DNA of 64,000 bases. Source: Chitinophagaceae bacterium UBA4411 (lineage in GTDB: Bacteria > Bacteroidota > Bacteroidia > Chitinophagales > Chitinophagaceae). The DNA lies in contig DGQP01000016.1 of assembly GCA_002400415.1 (NCBI GenBank), positions 124,001 through 188,000 of the forward strand, in the 5' to 3' direction. Made by a program: the position numbers and the translations under genes. Below the pieces are notes generated by a model. It did not search any database, was not told the DNA's origin, and worked only from the letters and a program-made list of their open reading frames with translations. How positions within the stretch are numbered: the stretch's first letter is position 1; every line of letters starts with the position of its first letter. This document shows positions 17,138-27,400 of this stretch, one piece after another.

Positions 17138-18574
17138 ATGTCATTTTTCTATTCATATTTGTACAGAGCATTGGCTGTTTTTTCGCTGATGCTTTTTTTA
17201 TTTTCCTGCTCCGGCTATAACAGGCAGGCCAGTAGTTATTACAGCAGGCTGAAGAACGGTAACTACGAAAAAGCTGCGAAAGCCCTGGAGGATAACAAGC
17301 TGCTGAAGAAAAAACGCAACCAGCTGCTGTATTTATTAGAAAAAGGAAAAGTATACCACCTGCTTGAGCAATATGACAGCAGTAACAGTTATTTTAATGA
17401 AGCAGATCACCTGATGGAAGAAGCCGGCACTTCAGCAAAAGATATTTTACTTGGTTCTTTAATAAACCCTATGATGCAGACCTATCAAGGGGAAGATTTT
17501 GAAAAATACCTTGTACATTATTACAAAACGCTAAACTACCTGCAACTTGGAGAACCTGATGAGGCAATGGTGGAAGCCCGCCGTATCAGCCTTCGCAGGT
17601 ATGCCCAGGAAGATAAATCCGGGAATAAGAACCGTTATTCAGATGATGCCTTTTCTTTTATACTTCAGGGAATGATCTATGAAAAAAATGCAGATATCAA
17701 TAATGCCTTTATAGCTTACCGGAATGCTGCAGATATTTATATTAAAAATAACGGAAGTTATTACGGTATAAAAATACCTGCCCAGCTGAAGAAGGACGTT
17801 CTGAGAACAGCGTATCTAAACGGCTTTACTGATGAATCCGGGCGTTATGAAAAATTATTTAACCTGACATTTGAAGGGGTGGAAAAACCTGACGGCGGAG
17901 AACTGGTTCTTTTCTGGGAAAATGGTTCTGCTCCCGTAAAACAGCAGCAGGACATTTATTTCACCCTGTTCAAAGATGCCGCGGGTGGCTTTTTTTTTAC
18001 AGATGCCGGCGGCCTTTACAATGTTCCTTTTGATTTCAGCAGCGGTTATAACCGTGATAATATCAAACTAACCAGCCTTCGCAGTTTTCGTGTGGCATTA
18101 CCGAGGTACGAAGCACAACCACTCTATTACAGCAGCGCCATATTACAGTTGCCTGATTCAGATTTTACACTTGAGCCGGCAGAGAGTATCAATGCACTTG
18201 CATTTTCCACGTTGCAGGAAAGATCGCTGAAAGAGCTATCATCAGTGCTTACAAGAATGGCCATCAAAAAATTGACAGAAGCGGCAATAAGGCCTGAAGA
18301 AAAAAAGGAAACCGACTCAAAGAAAGAAAAAAACAGAAAAGATACCCGGGAAGCTATTGCCTTTGGATTGCAGCTTTTCAATTTTGCCAGTGAAAAAGCC
18401 GATACCCGCAACTGGCAAAGCCTGCCGCATACTATTTACTATGCAAGAATCCCCTTAAAAAAGGGCCTGAATGAAATAACGCTGATGGTTCAAGGCCCCT
18501 CTTCAAAAAAAATCCGGTTTAACATTAATGGAACGGGGGAATTACAAATCCGGAATATCTGTACAATGAAATAA
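17138..18574 (+). CDS. COG3014 family lipoprotein with TPR-like region
   Basis: A 478-residue lipoprotein (lipobox LFSC, about residues 21-24). Residues 30-200 look like TPR-type helical repeats (NGNYEKAAKALEDN, LLEQYDSSNSYFNEAD, QLGEPDEAMVEARR), followed by a beta-rich half that contains LVLFWENGSAPVKQQ and FRVALPRYE. This order fits COG3014, an uncharacterised family. A lysine- and glutamate-rich insertion sits around 385-405 (EEKKETDSKKEKNRKDTRE). It is the third gene of the secreted protein / LpoB / COG3014 set and ends eight bases before the convergent mutY. Function unknown; a role in envelope or peptidoglycan assembly is inferred from context. Confidence 0.85.
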   Translation: MSFFYSYLYRALAVFSLMLFLFSCSGYNRQASSYYSRLKNGNYEKAAKALEDNKLLKKKRNQLLYLLEKGKVYHLLEQYDSSNSYFNEADHLMEEAGTSAKDILLGSLINPMMQTYQGEDFEKYLVHYYKTLNYLQLGEPDEAMVEARRISLRRYAQEDKSGNKNRYSDDAFSFILQGMIYEKNADINNAFIAYRNAADIYIKNNGSYYGIKIPAQLKKDVLRTAYLNGFTDESGRYEKLFNLTFEGVEKPDGGELVLFWENGSAPVKQQQDIYFTLFKDAAGGFFFTDAGGLYNVPFDFSSGYNRDNIKLTSLRSFRVALPRYEAQPLYYSSAILQLPDSDFTLEPAESINALAFSTLQERSLKELSSVLTRMAIKKLTEAAIRPEEKKETDSKKEKNRKDTREAIAFGLQLFNFASEKADTRNWQSLPHTIYYARIPLKKGLNEITLMVQGPSSKKIRFNINGTGELQIRNICTMK

Positions 18575-18582
18575 TATTCCAG

Positions 18583-19659
18583 TTATCTTTTATTCCGGTA
18601 GTGATTAATAAACCGGGGAAAAGCAAATTGCTCCATTTGCTTTTCAGATACCCAGTTCCACGCATCCCCTGCAATGGGCTTCCTGCCAAGTTTTATTTTA
18701 ATAAACTGACCGGTTATTAGCTGATGAGAAAGCTGTTGCTTATGAATTTCAGACACCCCGATAACACTATATTCATTCTTCAGCAAGATATTTTCTTTTT
18801 CAGCTTCCAGTAAAATAGTTTCAATATCGTGCCCTTTACTGGTCTCAATATACGGGAACTCGTACAACTGCTGCCAGATATCGTTACCCTTTCTTTGACG
18901 GATGGCCCTTTTGTTTTTGAATTCCAGTACGAAGTAATAGAACCAGCGCTGGCGGATCTTAATTTTTTTCTCTTTTACAGGCAATTCATCGGTCCGGTCA
19001 TTTTGAAAAGCAATGCAGTTTTTTTTAAAGCAACAAGTAGCGCAAAGGGGAGAGACTGGCTTGCAAACCACAGCACCAAAATCCATGATAGCCTGGTTAT
19101 AGAGGCCGGGCTGTTTTTTATCAAGGAGTTCTTCCGCCAGTTTTGTGAAGTATTTTTTCCCTTCCGTTGTATCCGTTGGTTTGCTGATACCGAATACCCG
19201 GGCAAGTACCCTGAACACATTACCATCAACAACAGCATGGGGAAGATTAAAAGCAAAGGAACTGATGGCTGCAGCTGTATAAGGCCCCACACCTTTCAAT
19301 GCCTTTATTTCCTCATAAGTATCCGGAAATTTCCCTTTTCTTTCCCCGGCTATAAAACGGGCTGAAGCGATCAGGTTCCTGCACCGCGTGTAATAACCCA
19401 GGCCTTCCCACAACTTAAAGATTTTTTCATCTTTTGCCTTTGCCAGTTGCTGAACATCCGGGAAGGTTTTGATGAAATTATTATAATAGCTCCATCCTTG
19501 CCCCACCCGGGTTTGCTGCAGGATGATTTCACTCAGCCAGATCTTATAAGGGTCTTTTTCGCCCTTCCAGGGCATTTGCCGGTCATTTTGCTCCCGGTTC
19601 CATTTCAGCAACAGGGCCGGAAACCTTTTTTTCAGTTCTTTTTTATCGGTTGTTTTCAA
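18583..19659 (-). CDS. mutY: A/G-specific adenine glycosylase
   Basis: Removes adenine mispaired with 8-oxoguanine in base-excision repair. The glycosylase domain has the catalytic glutamate in SEIILQQTRV (residues about 43-52), the helix-hairpin-helix LKGVGPYTAAAI (about 120-131) and the catalytic aspartate in AVVDGNVFRVLARV. The 4Fe-4S cluster is the classic C-x6-C-x2-C-x5-C (CKPVSPLCATCCFKKNC, about 198-214). A C-terminal NUDIX-like domain (about 230-355) recognises 8-oxoG. The start is TTG, with AGGA four bases upstream, one of the few SD-like sites here. HU lies divergently upstream, as in many Bacteroidota. Confidence 0.95.
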   Translation of the reverse strand: MKTTDKKELKKRFPALLLKWNREQNDRQMPWKGEKDPYKIWLSEIILQQTRVGQGWSYYNNFIKTFPDVQQLAKAKDEKIFKLWEGLGYYTRCRNLIASARFIAGERKGKFPDTYEEIKALKGVGPYTAAAISSFAFNLPHAVVDGNVFRVLARVFGISKPTDTTEGKKYFTKLAEELLDKKQPGLYNQAIMDFGAVVCKPVSPLCATCCFKKNCIAFQNDRTDELPVKEKKIKIRQRWFYYFVLEFKNKRAIRQRKGNDIWQQLYEFPYIETSKGHDIETILLEAEKENILLKNEYSVIGVSEIHKQQLSHQLITGQFIKIKLGRKPIAGDAWNWVSEKQMEQFAFPRFINHYRNKR

Positions 19660-19801
19660 TAGTCCTGGCTATTTAAGCTTTAAATATCTTTCATTTTTTA
19701 AATTTCTATGGATTTTGTTTTAAAAAAAACTGCCTATCCTGTTGACAATCATATTATTTTATCATAAATTGGCATTTGAAAACCATTAAAAACCTGCAAC
19801 A

Positions 19802-20122
19802 ATGAGAAAAGCCGATCTCGTTAATCAGATTTCAGAAAAAACAGGGATACCCAAGGTAGATGTGCTGGTAACCCTTGAAACCATGTTTAAGGAAGTAAAA
19901 GACACGCTGGCCGGGGGTGAGAATATCTATATCCGGGGATTTGGCAGCTTTATTACCAAGAAAAGGGCAGCCAAGATCGGTCGTAATATCAAAAAAAATA
20001 TTGCTGTACACATACCTGAACATTATATCCCTGCATTCAAGCCTGCTAAAGAATTTGTTGCGGAAGTCAAGAAATTGAAAGAACCTAAACCAGACCCGGG
20101 CCCTGGTGATGATGCAGAATAA
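19802..20122 (+). CDS. HU/IHF-family DNA-binding protein
   Basis: A 106-residue histone-like protein: an N-terminal helical dimerisation part (MRKADLVNQISEKTGIPK), GGENIYIRGFGSFITKKRAAKIGRN with the conserved GFGSF turn, and a beta-arm that ends in IPAFKPAKEF. HU bends DNA and organises the nucleoid. The C-terminal 15 residues (EPKPDPGPGDDAE) are an acidic, proline-rich extension beyond the usual 90 residues. It is the divergent partner of mutY and sits 96 bases before the TPR protein. Confidence 0.93.
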   Translation: MRKADLVNQISEKTGIPKVDVLVTLETMFKEVKDTLAGGENIYIRGFGSFITKKRAAKIGRNIKKNIAVHIPEHYIPAFKPAKEFVAEVKKLKEPKPDPGPGDDAE

Positions 20123-20192
20123 TGAGACATTTTATTACCCGCTACTTAAACATTCTCCTTATAATTACTAAAGCTTGTTCAGGGGTTTGAGG

Positions 20193-20200
20193 TAACTTTG
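20193..20200 (+). promoter_or_regulatory. -7 promoter element for the TPR gene
   Basis: TAACTTTG matches TAnnTTTG exactly. The nearest TTG upstream (20175) is only 15 bases away, slightly short. The last three bases (TTG) would be an in-frame start if read as coding, but as promoter they argue for the GTG at 20219. Confidence 0.5.
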
Positions 20201-20218
20201 CCCTCTGAAATTTTTATT

Positions 20219-21094
20219 GTGAAAAAACCTCAATGGATCACTGTTGCCATAGCTCTTGTAATTGTAGCAGCTATTTACAGGTTCGGAACTACGATACCTC
20301 CCAAAAAACCGGTAGTCTCAATTGAAAGTCAGACACATAGCGAAGGTGACGGTCATGATCATGGCCCCATCCAAAGCAGTATTACTATTGATACCATCCT
20401 GTTAATGGCTAAGAAGCAACTGAATGCAGAGCAGGTTGTTCGGCTGAATACATTGGAAAACTCAATCTCCAGGGGTGATGTAAAAGATCAGCAATTAAAA
20501 GTGTATCATCAGTTATCGCATTTCTGGGGCGATTCAGCCCGGATTTTTGAACCCTATGCCTGGTACGAGGCTGAAGCTGCCAGATTGGAAAATTCGGAAA
20601 AAACCCTCACCTTTGCTGCCCACTTATTTTTGGATAACCTGCAAATGGACCGTGATCCTGAATTGGTAAAGTGGAAAGCATTGCAGGCCAAAGATTTGTT
20701 TGAAAGGTCTTTGAAGATCAATCCTGGTAATGATTCGGCCAAAATTGGGCTGGGCGCCTGTTATTTGTTTGGAAATATTTCCGCCGCCCCGATGGAAGGC
20801 ATTTTAAAAATAAAAGAAGTAACAGATAAGGATAGCACTAATGTATATGCCCAGATGACATTAGCCAAAGGCTCATTGTATTCAGGGCAATATGACAAAG
20901 CCATCAGCCGTTTGGAGACAGTGCACCGCCTGCAACCTGATAATGTGGAAACTGTTTTGATGCTGGCAGATGTGTGTGAAAGAACAGGGAAAAAAGATAA
21001 AGCAATCAATTGGTACGGAGAGAGTTTAAAATATATCACCCGGACTGATGCCAGGAAAGAAATTGAAAAAAGAATACAGGAACTGAAAAAATAG
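20219..21094 (+). CDS. Membrane-anchored TPR protein
   Basis: A 291-residue protein with an N-terminal membrane anchor (ITVAIALVIVAAIYRFG, about residues 6-22), a short linker rich in histidine and aspartate (EGDGHDHG), and then TPR-type repeats through the rest: FERSLKINPGNDSAKIGLG, SGQYDKAISRLETVHRL and KDKAINWYGESLKYI. Such proteins lie between HU and RNase G in many Bacteroidota; the function is unknown. I chose the GTG at 20219 because an exact promoter element overlaps the TTG seven codons upstream. The HDHG linker could bind metal weakly. Confidence 0.85.
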   Translation: MKKPQWITVAIALVIVAAIYRFGTTIPPKKPVVSIESQTHSEGDGHDHGPIQSSITIDTILLMAKKQLNAEQVVRLNTLENSISRGDVKDQQLKVYHQLSHFWGDSARIFEPYAWYEAEAARLENSEKTLTFAAHLFLDNLQMDRDPELVKWKALQAKDLFERSLKINPGNDSAKIGLGACYLFGNISAAPMEGILKIKEVTDKDSTNVYAQMTLAKGSLYSGQYDKAISRLETVHRLQPDNVETVLMLADVCERTGKKDKAINWYGESLKYITRTDARKEIEKRIQELKK

Positions 21095-21156
21095 AAGCCC
21101 TTTTACCGGGCTCAGAAAAGAACTTATTATAAACAAGAATTAAAAATTATTTGAGT

Positions 21157-21252
21157 ATGCCTTGTGGTAAAAAAAGGAAGCGTCATAAAATTGCGACGCA
21201 TAAGCGTAAAAAAAGACTGAGAAAGAACCGTCATAAGAAGAGGAACAAGTAG
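21157..21252 (+). CDS. 31-residue basic ribosomal-type protein (AURKAIP1/COX24-like, bL38 type)
   Basis: ATG at 21157 opens a 31-codon frame ending at TAG 21250-21252. The product is almost entirely lysine, arginine and histidine after MPCGKKRKRHKIATHKRKK. This is the short conserved AURKAIP1/COX24-domain protein seen next to RNase G in Bacteroidota; as I recall, a Flavobacterium ribosome structure named this kind of protein bL38. It therefore probably binds rRNA. Its short length makes it easy to miss in automated gene calling. Confidence 0.8.
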   Translation: MPCGKKRKRHKIATHKRKKRLRKNRHKKRNK

Positions 21253-21259
21253 TTTATTA

Positions 21260-21333
21260 GTTAATTGGTTTATTGGTTAATCAGGCACTCTAAAAATCAT
21301 AGAAATTCCTGGCTGACTGGTAAACCAATTAAC
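21260..21333. repeat. Inverted repeat downstream of the small ribosomal-type gene
   Basis: A 13-base inverted repeat (GTTAATTGGTTTA at 21260-21272 and its complement at 21321-21333) brackets 48 bases. Related short phrases such as TTGGTTTATTGGTTAAT make it look like a degenerate repeat. There is no T-run, so it is not a clear terminator. Confidence 0.5.
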
Positions 21334-21494
21334 CGATAACAAACCCCTCAGTCCACCGGTTTGTTTGCCGTACAGGTTTGCACCCCACCAATCTGCTTCA
21401 GACATTCTCCTACAGGTTATTTTCCGCATTCGGTACGGTTCCTGGCAATCCGGTATTTACAGCATCGAAGGTGTTTTCATTTATGTAAGCTGTA

Positions 21495-23051
21495 ATGAAC
21501 AAAGAACTTATTATTAATGTCGCTCCCCAGGGTGTTGAAATAGCCCTGCTGGAAGATAAGAAGCTGGTAGAACTGCATAGCGAAAAAAGCGATGCACGTT
21601 TTGCTGTAGGCGATCTTTATCTTGGTAAAGTAAAAAAGCTGATACCGGGATTAAATGCCGCATTCGTGGATGTTGGGTTTGAGAAGGATGCATTTCTTCA
21701 CTATACCGACCTGAGTCCTTATGCCAAATCACTGCTGAAGTTTACTACTATGTGTATGAACGATAAGAGTGAACAGGGCGGGTTAGATTTTGGTAAATTC
21801 ACGATTGAGCCGGAGATCATCAAGACCGGCAAAATCAATGAGGTATTGGGCGGGAAGCCAAATATTCTGGTACAGATTTTAAAAGAACCTATTGCTGCAA
21901 AAGGGCCCCGGTTAAGCTGTGAGCTGTCGCTGCCTGGAAGATTTGTGGTAGTTACTCCTTTTAATGATATTGTTGCAGTATCCCGTAAAATTCATTCTTC
22001 AGAGGAAAGAAAAAGGCTCCAGAAAATAGTGGAAGCCATCAAGCCAAAGAATTTTGGAGTGATCGTCCGCACGGCTGCCGAAGGAAAAAATACTGCTGAA
22101 CTGCATGAAGATCTTTCCGCCCTGGTGGAGATGTGGAAGAGTATTCAAACTAACCTGAAAGGCGCTGTGGCTCCTGCCAAGATATTGAGTGAGCAAACAA
22201 AAACCACCAGTATTTTACGTGATTTGCTGAATGAAGATTTTAATAAAATTGTCGTGAATGATAAGAATATCTTCAGCGATACAAAAAATTACATCCAGCG
22301 CATTGCTCCCGAAAAGGCCGATATTGTTTCATTCTACCAGAATGGTTCTCCCATTTTTGATTCATTTGGTATTACCAAGCAGGTTAAATCTTCTTTTGGA
22401 AAAACTGTTAACCTCAACAGTGGGGCTTATCTTATTATCGAACATACCGAAGCCCTGCATGTCATTGATATTAACAGCGGTTACAAAAGCGTAAGTAATA
22501 ACCAGGAGCAAAATGCCCTGGAAACAAACCTGGAAGCGGCCGAAGAAGTGGCAAGACAATTACGTCTTCGCGACCTGGGTGGTATTATTGTTATTGATTT
22601 TATTGATATGAAGTTTCCGGAGAACAAAAGGAAACTCGTGGAAAAAATGGAAGAATTCATGGCACCCGACAGGGCCAAACATGCAGTACTTCCTATCTCC
22701 AAATTCGGGCTGATGCAAATTACCCGCCAGCGGATGAAGCCGGAAATGAATATCAACACCCAGGAGCTTTGCCCAAGCTGTAACGGAACCGGTAAGATTT
22801 CATCTACCCTGTTATTGGAGGATGAAATTGAAAAAAATCTCAGCTATCTTATTACGCATAAGAATGTAAACCTTACATTGGTCGTACACCCTATTATGTA
22901 TGCCTATCTCACCAAAGGATGGCCCTGGTCAACCAAAATGGCGAAATGGAACAAGAAATTTGGCCAGAAAACAAAATTGATACAAGACACCAATTGCCAC
23001 CTGATTGAGTACAAATTCTTTGATCAGCATGGTGAAGAAATCAAACTTTGA
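21495..23051 (+). CDS. rng: Ribonuclease E/G family protein (RNase G)
   Basis: A 518-residue endoribonuclease of the RNase E/G family, which processes rRNA and degrades mRNA by cutting AU-rich single strands. The S1 RNA-binding part appears near DLYLGKVKKLIPGLNAAFVDVG (read as two blocks, residues about 37-60). The DNase I-like catalytic part has HVIDINSG (about 325-332) and IVIDFIDMK (about 364-372) with the magnesium-binding aspartates, and the zinc-link CPSCNGTG (about 423-430). It lacks the long RNase E C-terminal scaffold. It follows the HU, TPR and ribosomal-type genes, an order conserved in the phylum. Confidence 0.95.
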   Translation: MNKELIINVAPQGVEIALLEDKKLVELHSEKSDARFAVGDLYLGKVKKLIPGLNAAFVDVGFEKDAFLHYTDLSPYAKSLLKFTTMCMNDKSEQGGLDFGKFTIEPEIIKTGKINEVLGGKPNILVQILKEPIAAKGPRLSCELSLPGRFVVVTPFNDIVAVSRKIHSSEERKRLQKIVEAIKPKNFGVIVRTAAEGKNTAELHEDLSALVEMWKSIQTNLKGAVAPAKILSEQTKTTSILRDLLNEDFNKIVVNDKNIFSDTKNYIQRIAPEKADIVSFYQNGSPIFDSFGITKQVKSSFGKTVNLNSGAYLIIEHTEALHVIDINSGYKSVSNNQEQNALETNLEAAEEVARQLRLRDLGGIIVIDFIDMKFPENKRKLVEKMEEFMAPDRAKHAVLPISKFGLMQITRQRMKPEMNINTQELCPSCNGTGKISSTLLLEDEIEKNLSYLITHKNVNLTLVVHPIMYAYLTKGWPWSTKMAKWNKKFGQKTKLIQDTNCHLIEYKFFDQHGEEIKL

Positions 23052-23067
23052 TTAACTTATTTAGATT

Positions 23068-23104
23068 AAACACAAACCCCGGGCGTGCCCGGGGTTTGTG
23101 TTTT
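23068..23104. terminator. Strong bidirectional terminator
   Basis: A 17 bp GC-rich stem (core ACCCCGGGC / GCCCGGGGT) is flanked by A/T runs, ending RNase G on the plus strand and probably susD on the minus strand. Confidence 0.88.
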
Positions 23105-23123
23105 GAATAAGCAGTCAGCCTGG

Positions 23124-24470
23124 TTAGTATCCGTCGTTTTGTGTAATAACACCCCTCGAAGCGTCCACCTCACGTTGGGGAATAGGCAATACCATTTCAT
23201 TGGCATTGTAAGCAAAGCCGTCAGCACTTTGTTTCAGCCTTTTCAGGTCATGCACTGCATGACCTTCGTGTGCTAATTCCAATTTTCTTTCAGCCAAAAT
23301 AATAGCTAATGTAACAGAACCAAGTATACCTAAGCCAGCTCTTGTTCTGATTCTATTAATATCATTCAGCGGACTATCTCCAATAGAAGTACCGGCTCTT
23401 AAATTAGCTTCCGCACGAGTCAGATACAGCTCTGCAAGGCGTACAATGGGCAATACTTTATATTGTTGCTGCCATTTACCACTTCTAGTAGCTCCGGCTC
23501 CTGAATAAAAAAGGGCAGCCCTTGCATCACCCGGGCTGTATAAGGCAAGATGACTATCTTCGACCGCTATATCTCCATCACGGCCACCATATGCAGGGAT
23601 AGACCAATACAAGTGCATATTATTAGATCCATCCTGCGCACTCACCTGCATTGCGAATAAATATTCAGGAACATTTGAGCTGTTATTAAACGCAGCAGCA
23701 TATGATAAAGCAAGACTTTTACCATTGGCTGTAGCTATAGTGATTCCCCGGTTTGCAGCATCTCTTGCTTCAGGAAATTTTTCCATTTGCAGATAGACTC
23801 TTGATAACAAAGCCGAAGCAACTGGCTTACTTAAATAAACGCCGTTGGTATTAGGTAATAGATTTTCCGCTTCTGAAAGATCGGTTACAATCTGAGCATA
23901 AACCTGCTCAATTGTACTTTTTGGAACATATGAAGCTTCATTAACTCCTCTCGTTGGCGTAAGTACCAATGGAACACCCGGAGCAGATGCAACAGAACCA
24001 GCACTGTAGGGCTTTGCATATAGCTTCACTAGCTCAAAATACATTGCCGCACGAATCGCTAACGCTTCTCCTTTTATTCTGTCCTGATCGGTAGCATTTA
24101 CGATTGAAATAGCGCTAAGAACATTGTTAGCAATATTTATAGTATTATAAGCACTTAACCATGTATCTCTCACAAAGCTATTTGTAGTAAGTATTGATTT
24201 TAACCATACCTCACGGGGCTGGTTAAAGGTCCCCTCCCAGCTAATCTCATCATTTGCGGCTAGTAACTCTGAGAAAACAAAAACGTTTCCTCCATAAAGA
24301 TTTCCACTACTTAAAGCATCATAAGCGCCATTTAGAACTTTTTTTATGTTGGCATCTGAATTAAGTGCTACTTCTTCTGCCACACTTTGCTGCGGTAACA
24401 AATCAAGCTTTTTATCACAAGAGGTATTGATTACAGCCAGTGTGCTGAGTATTAAAATATATTTTCTCAT
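23124..24470 (-). CDS. RagB/SusD family nutrient-uptake outer-membrane lipoprotein
   Basis: A 448-residue SusD-like lipoprotein. The N-terminus has a short signal peptide with cysteine in NTSCDKKLDLLP, the classic start of the family. NGAYDAL (about 47-53), ALAIRAAMYFELVKLYAKPY (as two blocks) and the C-terminal NDINRIRTRAGLG and LAERKLELAHEGHAVHDLKR are the usual SusD signatures. It sits on the cell surface and binds the glycan or peptide that its SusC partner imports. It lies 20 bases downstream of the SusC gene in the same operon. Confidence 0.95.
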   Translation of the reverse strand: MRKYILILSTLAVINTSCDKKLDLLPQQSVAEEVALNSDANIKKVLNGAYDALSSGNLYGGNVFVFSELLAANDEISWEGTFNQPREVWLKSILTTNSFVRDTWLSAYNTINIANNVLSAISIVNATDQDRIKGEALAIRAAMYFELVKLYAKPYSAGSVASAPGVPLVLTPTRGVNEASYVPKSTIEQVYAQIVTDLSEAENLLPNTNGVYLSKPVASALLSRVYLQMEKFPEARDAANRGITIATANGKSLALSYAAAFNNSSNVPEYLFAMQVSAQDGSNNMHLYWSIPAYGGRDGDIAVEDSHLALYSPGDARAALFYSGAGATRSGKWQQQYKVLPIVRLAELYLTRAEANLRAGTSIGDSPLNDINRIRTRAGLGILGSVTLAIILAERKLELAHEGHAVHDLKRLKQSADGFAYNANEMVLPIPQREVDASRGVITQNDGY

Positions 24471-24490
24471 AATTAATTTCTTTAAGATTG

Positions 24491-27400
24491 TTAGAAACCG
24501 AGGCTTATACCAAATATCAATGACTTAATCTGAGGAGCAGCATAGAAATCACCACCCTGGTTACGACTGCTTGCGCGGTAATCAGTATTTACTTCCGGAT
24601 CCCATCCCTTGTACTTTGTAAAAGTGGCAAGATTAACACCGGTTATATAAAACTTAGCAGATTTTATTTTTAACTTGTTAAGTATTGTGCTGCTCACATT
24701 ATATGCTATGGTCATATTCTTAAGCCTTACATATGATCCATCTTCCACATAACGACTCGATGCTCCAATACCATTACCGTATCCAAGTCGCAGTTGAGGC
24801 ACATTTGTAATATCTCCGGGGTTCTGCCAACGATCCAGCTGGTCTCTCGTCTGATTATCAAACCAGTCAAAGCTTGCAGACATAAAACCACCTGCACCAT
24901 TGTTGATCTCATTTCCAAATACACCTTGGAATAATACGCTTATTTCAACACCTTTATAACTGAATGTATTATTTAACCCGGCTATCCAATCCGGGTTTGG
25001 ATCACCTACAACAAAATTCCCTGCTTCGTTATAATCATTGGTTGTTGTTTTACCATCTTCTTTATAGTATAGTGCGTCCCCATTTGCTGGATCAGCACCA
25101 GCAAATTTAGGCCCATAAAAGACACCAACGCCTTCACCTACAATCAATGAATTCAAGTAGCGTCCATCATTACCAGGAATCAGGGTCTGGTCACCATCAA
25201 GCTTCACAATTTTGTTCTTGTTCTTAGAAAGATTGAGACTTGAATTCCATTTAAAATTCCGGCCATTAACGTTTAATGAATTCAGTACAAACTCAAACCC
25301 TTTATTCTGCATAGACCCCACATTAGTTAACTGGCTAGAAAATCCTGTCGTTCCTACCACGGGAACTGCATAAATCAGATCTTTAGTGTTTCTAACATAA
25401 TAATCAATTTCCCCAGTCAGTCGGTTCCCAAGTATACCAAAGTCAATACCGATATCTGTCTGTTCCGATTTTTCCCATTTTAATTCAGGATTTGCTAACT
25501 GAGTCGGAACAAGGCCAGATAAGTTATTATACTTGGCAGCACCCCATAAACCTAATGAAGGGAAATCCCCAAAACCATTATCACTACCAGAGAGTCCGTA
25601 ACTACCTCTCAGCTTAAGGAAACTGATTGCTTTAGAACCTTTAAGGAAATTTTCTTCACTTAAAATCCAACCAGCAGACACGGCTGGAAAATAACCATAT
25701 TGATTTTCCTTTCCAAATACAGAAGATCCATCAACACGTCCGCTTAATGAAAAAAGATACTTATTATCATACTTATAATTGGCTCTTACAAAATAAGATA
25801 CGATAGCCTTATCACTGGAAGTTGAAGTACCCCCTGTTATACGACCTGCACTTGCCAATTTTTTCAATGCCTCAACAGGGAAATCTTCTCCGGTCACATT
25901 CGCTAACTCCGTGTTGAATTTCTGAAACGACATACCAGCTGTCGCTTCAATATTATGGGCACCTTTAAATGTATTACTATAAGTAAAATAATTATTTGTA
26001 TTATAATTAAATCTTCTGAACCAAGTGGCCTCACCATAGCCATTTGTTGACTGACCGATAATTGTTCTGAAACCATAAAAACGATCATCGCTTTGACTCT
26101 GAAGATCAACACCAAACTCAGATTTAAATATAAGATTTGATGTAAACTTATAATTCAGATATAATCCACCAATATTACGGTAGGTAGTAGAAGTATAACG
26201 GGAGGCTTCGAGTTCAATTAATGGGTTATAATACGTTGTAGTTGGACGATCGTACAACACACCCGCCTGATCACGAACAGGTGTTATTGGTGCCAATGCT
26301 ACAATTTGCATAGGAGTATAAAACTCATTATCATCAGCAACCCTGTTTGTAATTGCTCTTGACAAGCTAAAATTAAAGCCAAGCTTTAATTTGCTACTAG
26401 CTTCATGATCAAGATTAAAACGGCTGGAATAACGTTGGAAATTATTTCCAAACAAAATACCGTCTTGGTCATTAAAACCACCACTTAAAAAAAACCGGGT
26501 TTTTTCATTGCCGCCAGAGGCACTGATATCAATCAGTTTTGTTTTTGAGTCACTATTAAAGGCCAGCTTTTCCCAATTCGTATTTGTTTCAAGGTTGCGC
26601 CAGTTTGAAAAACCAGAATAACGAGTAAGCCTGTTTTCTGCAAACTCTAACCAAGAACCTGCATATTGGGCAGGATCCAATGGATCTACCCCTTCGATGA
26701 TATCACTGTTGATAGCAGCTTCTCTCAGCAGGTCCACATATTCTCTTGCATCAAGAAAACCACGGTATCCAGTTGGCTTATTACTGCCATATTGAAAATT
26801 CACATTCAAAGATGTCTTGCCTGCTTTACCTTTTTTAGTAGTAATAAGTACAACGCCATTAGCAGCCCTTGAACCATAGATAGAGGCTGCTGAAGCATCT
26901 TTAAGAATATCAAACGTTTCAATGTCGTTAAAGTTGATATCAGAAAGTCCATTACCAGAATTGGGATCTCCATTGATTGGAATACCATCAACTACATATA
27001 AAGGATCACTGGTTGCATTAATTGATCCACCGCCACGAATTCTGACTTTTATGCCTTCTCCGACTTTACCACTTTGTGATTCTACGAATACACCAGCAGC
27101 CCGACCTTGTAATGCTTGTGTAAAATTAGCTACGGGTGTATTTGCAATCTCTGTACCTTTTACCCTGGCAATATTACCTGTCAAATCCTTTTTGATCTTG
27201 GTACCGTATCCAACCACAATCACCTCATCCAGGCTTTGGGTTGCCCCGGCTTTTAGTGAGACCTCCACAGAAGAACCCGAAATAGCTGCTTCCTGTGCTT
27301 CAAATCCCAGGGCAGAAATAATCAGTGCTTTTGTTTTCTCCGGAACAGACAAAGTGAAAGTCCCGTCTGAGCCTGTGGTGGTACCACTTCGTGACCCTTT

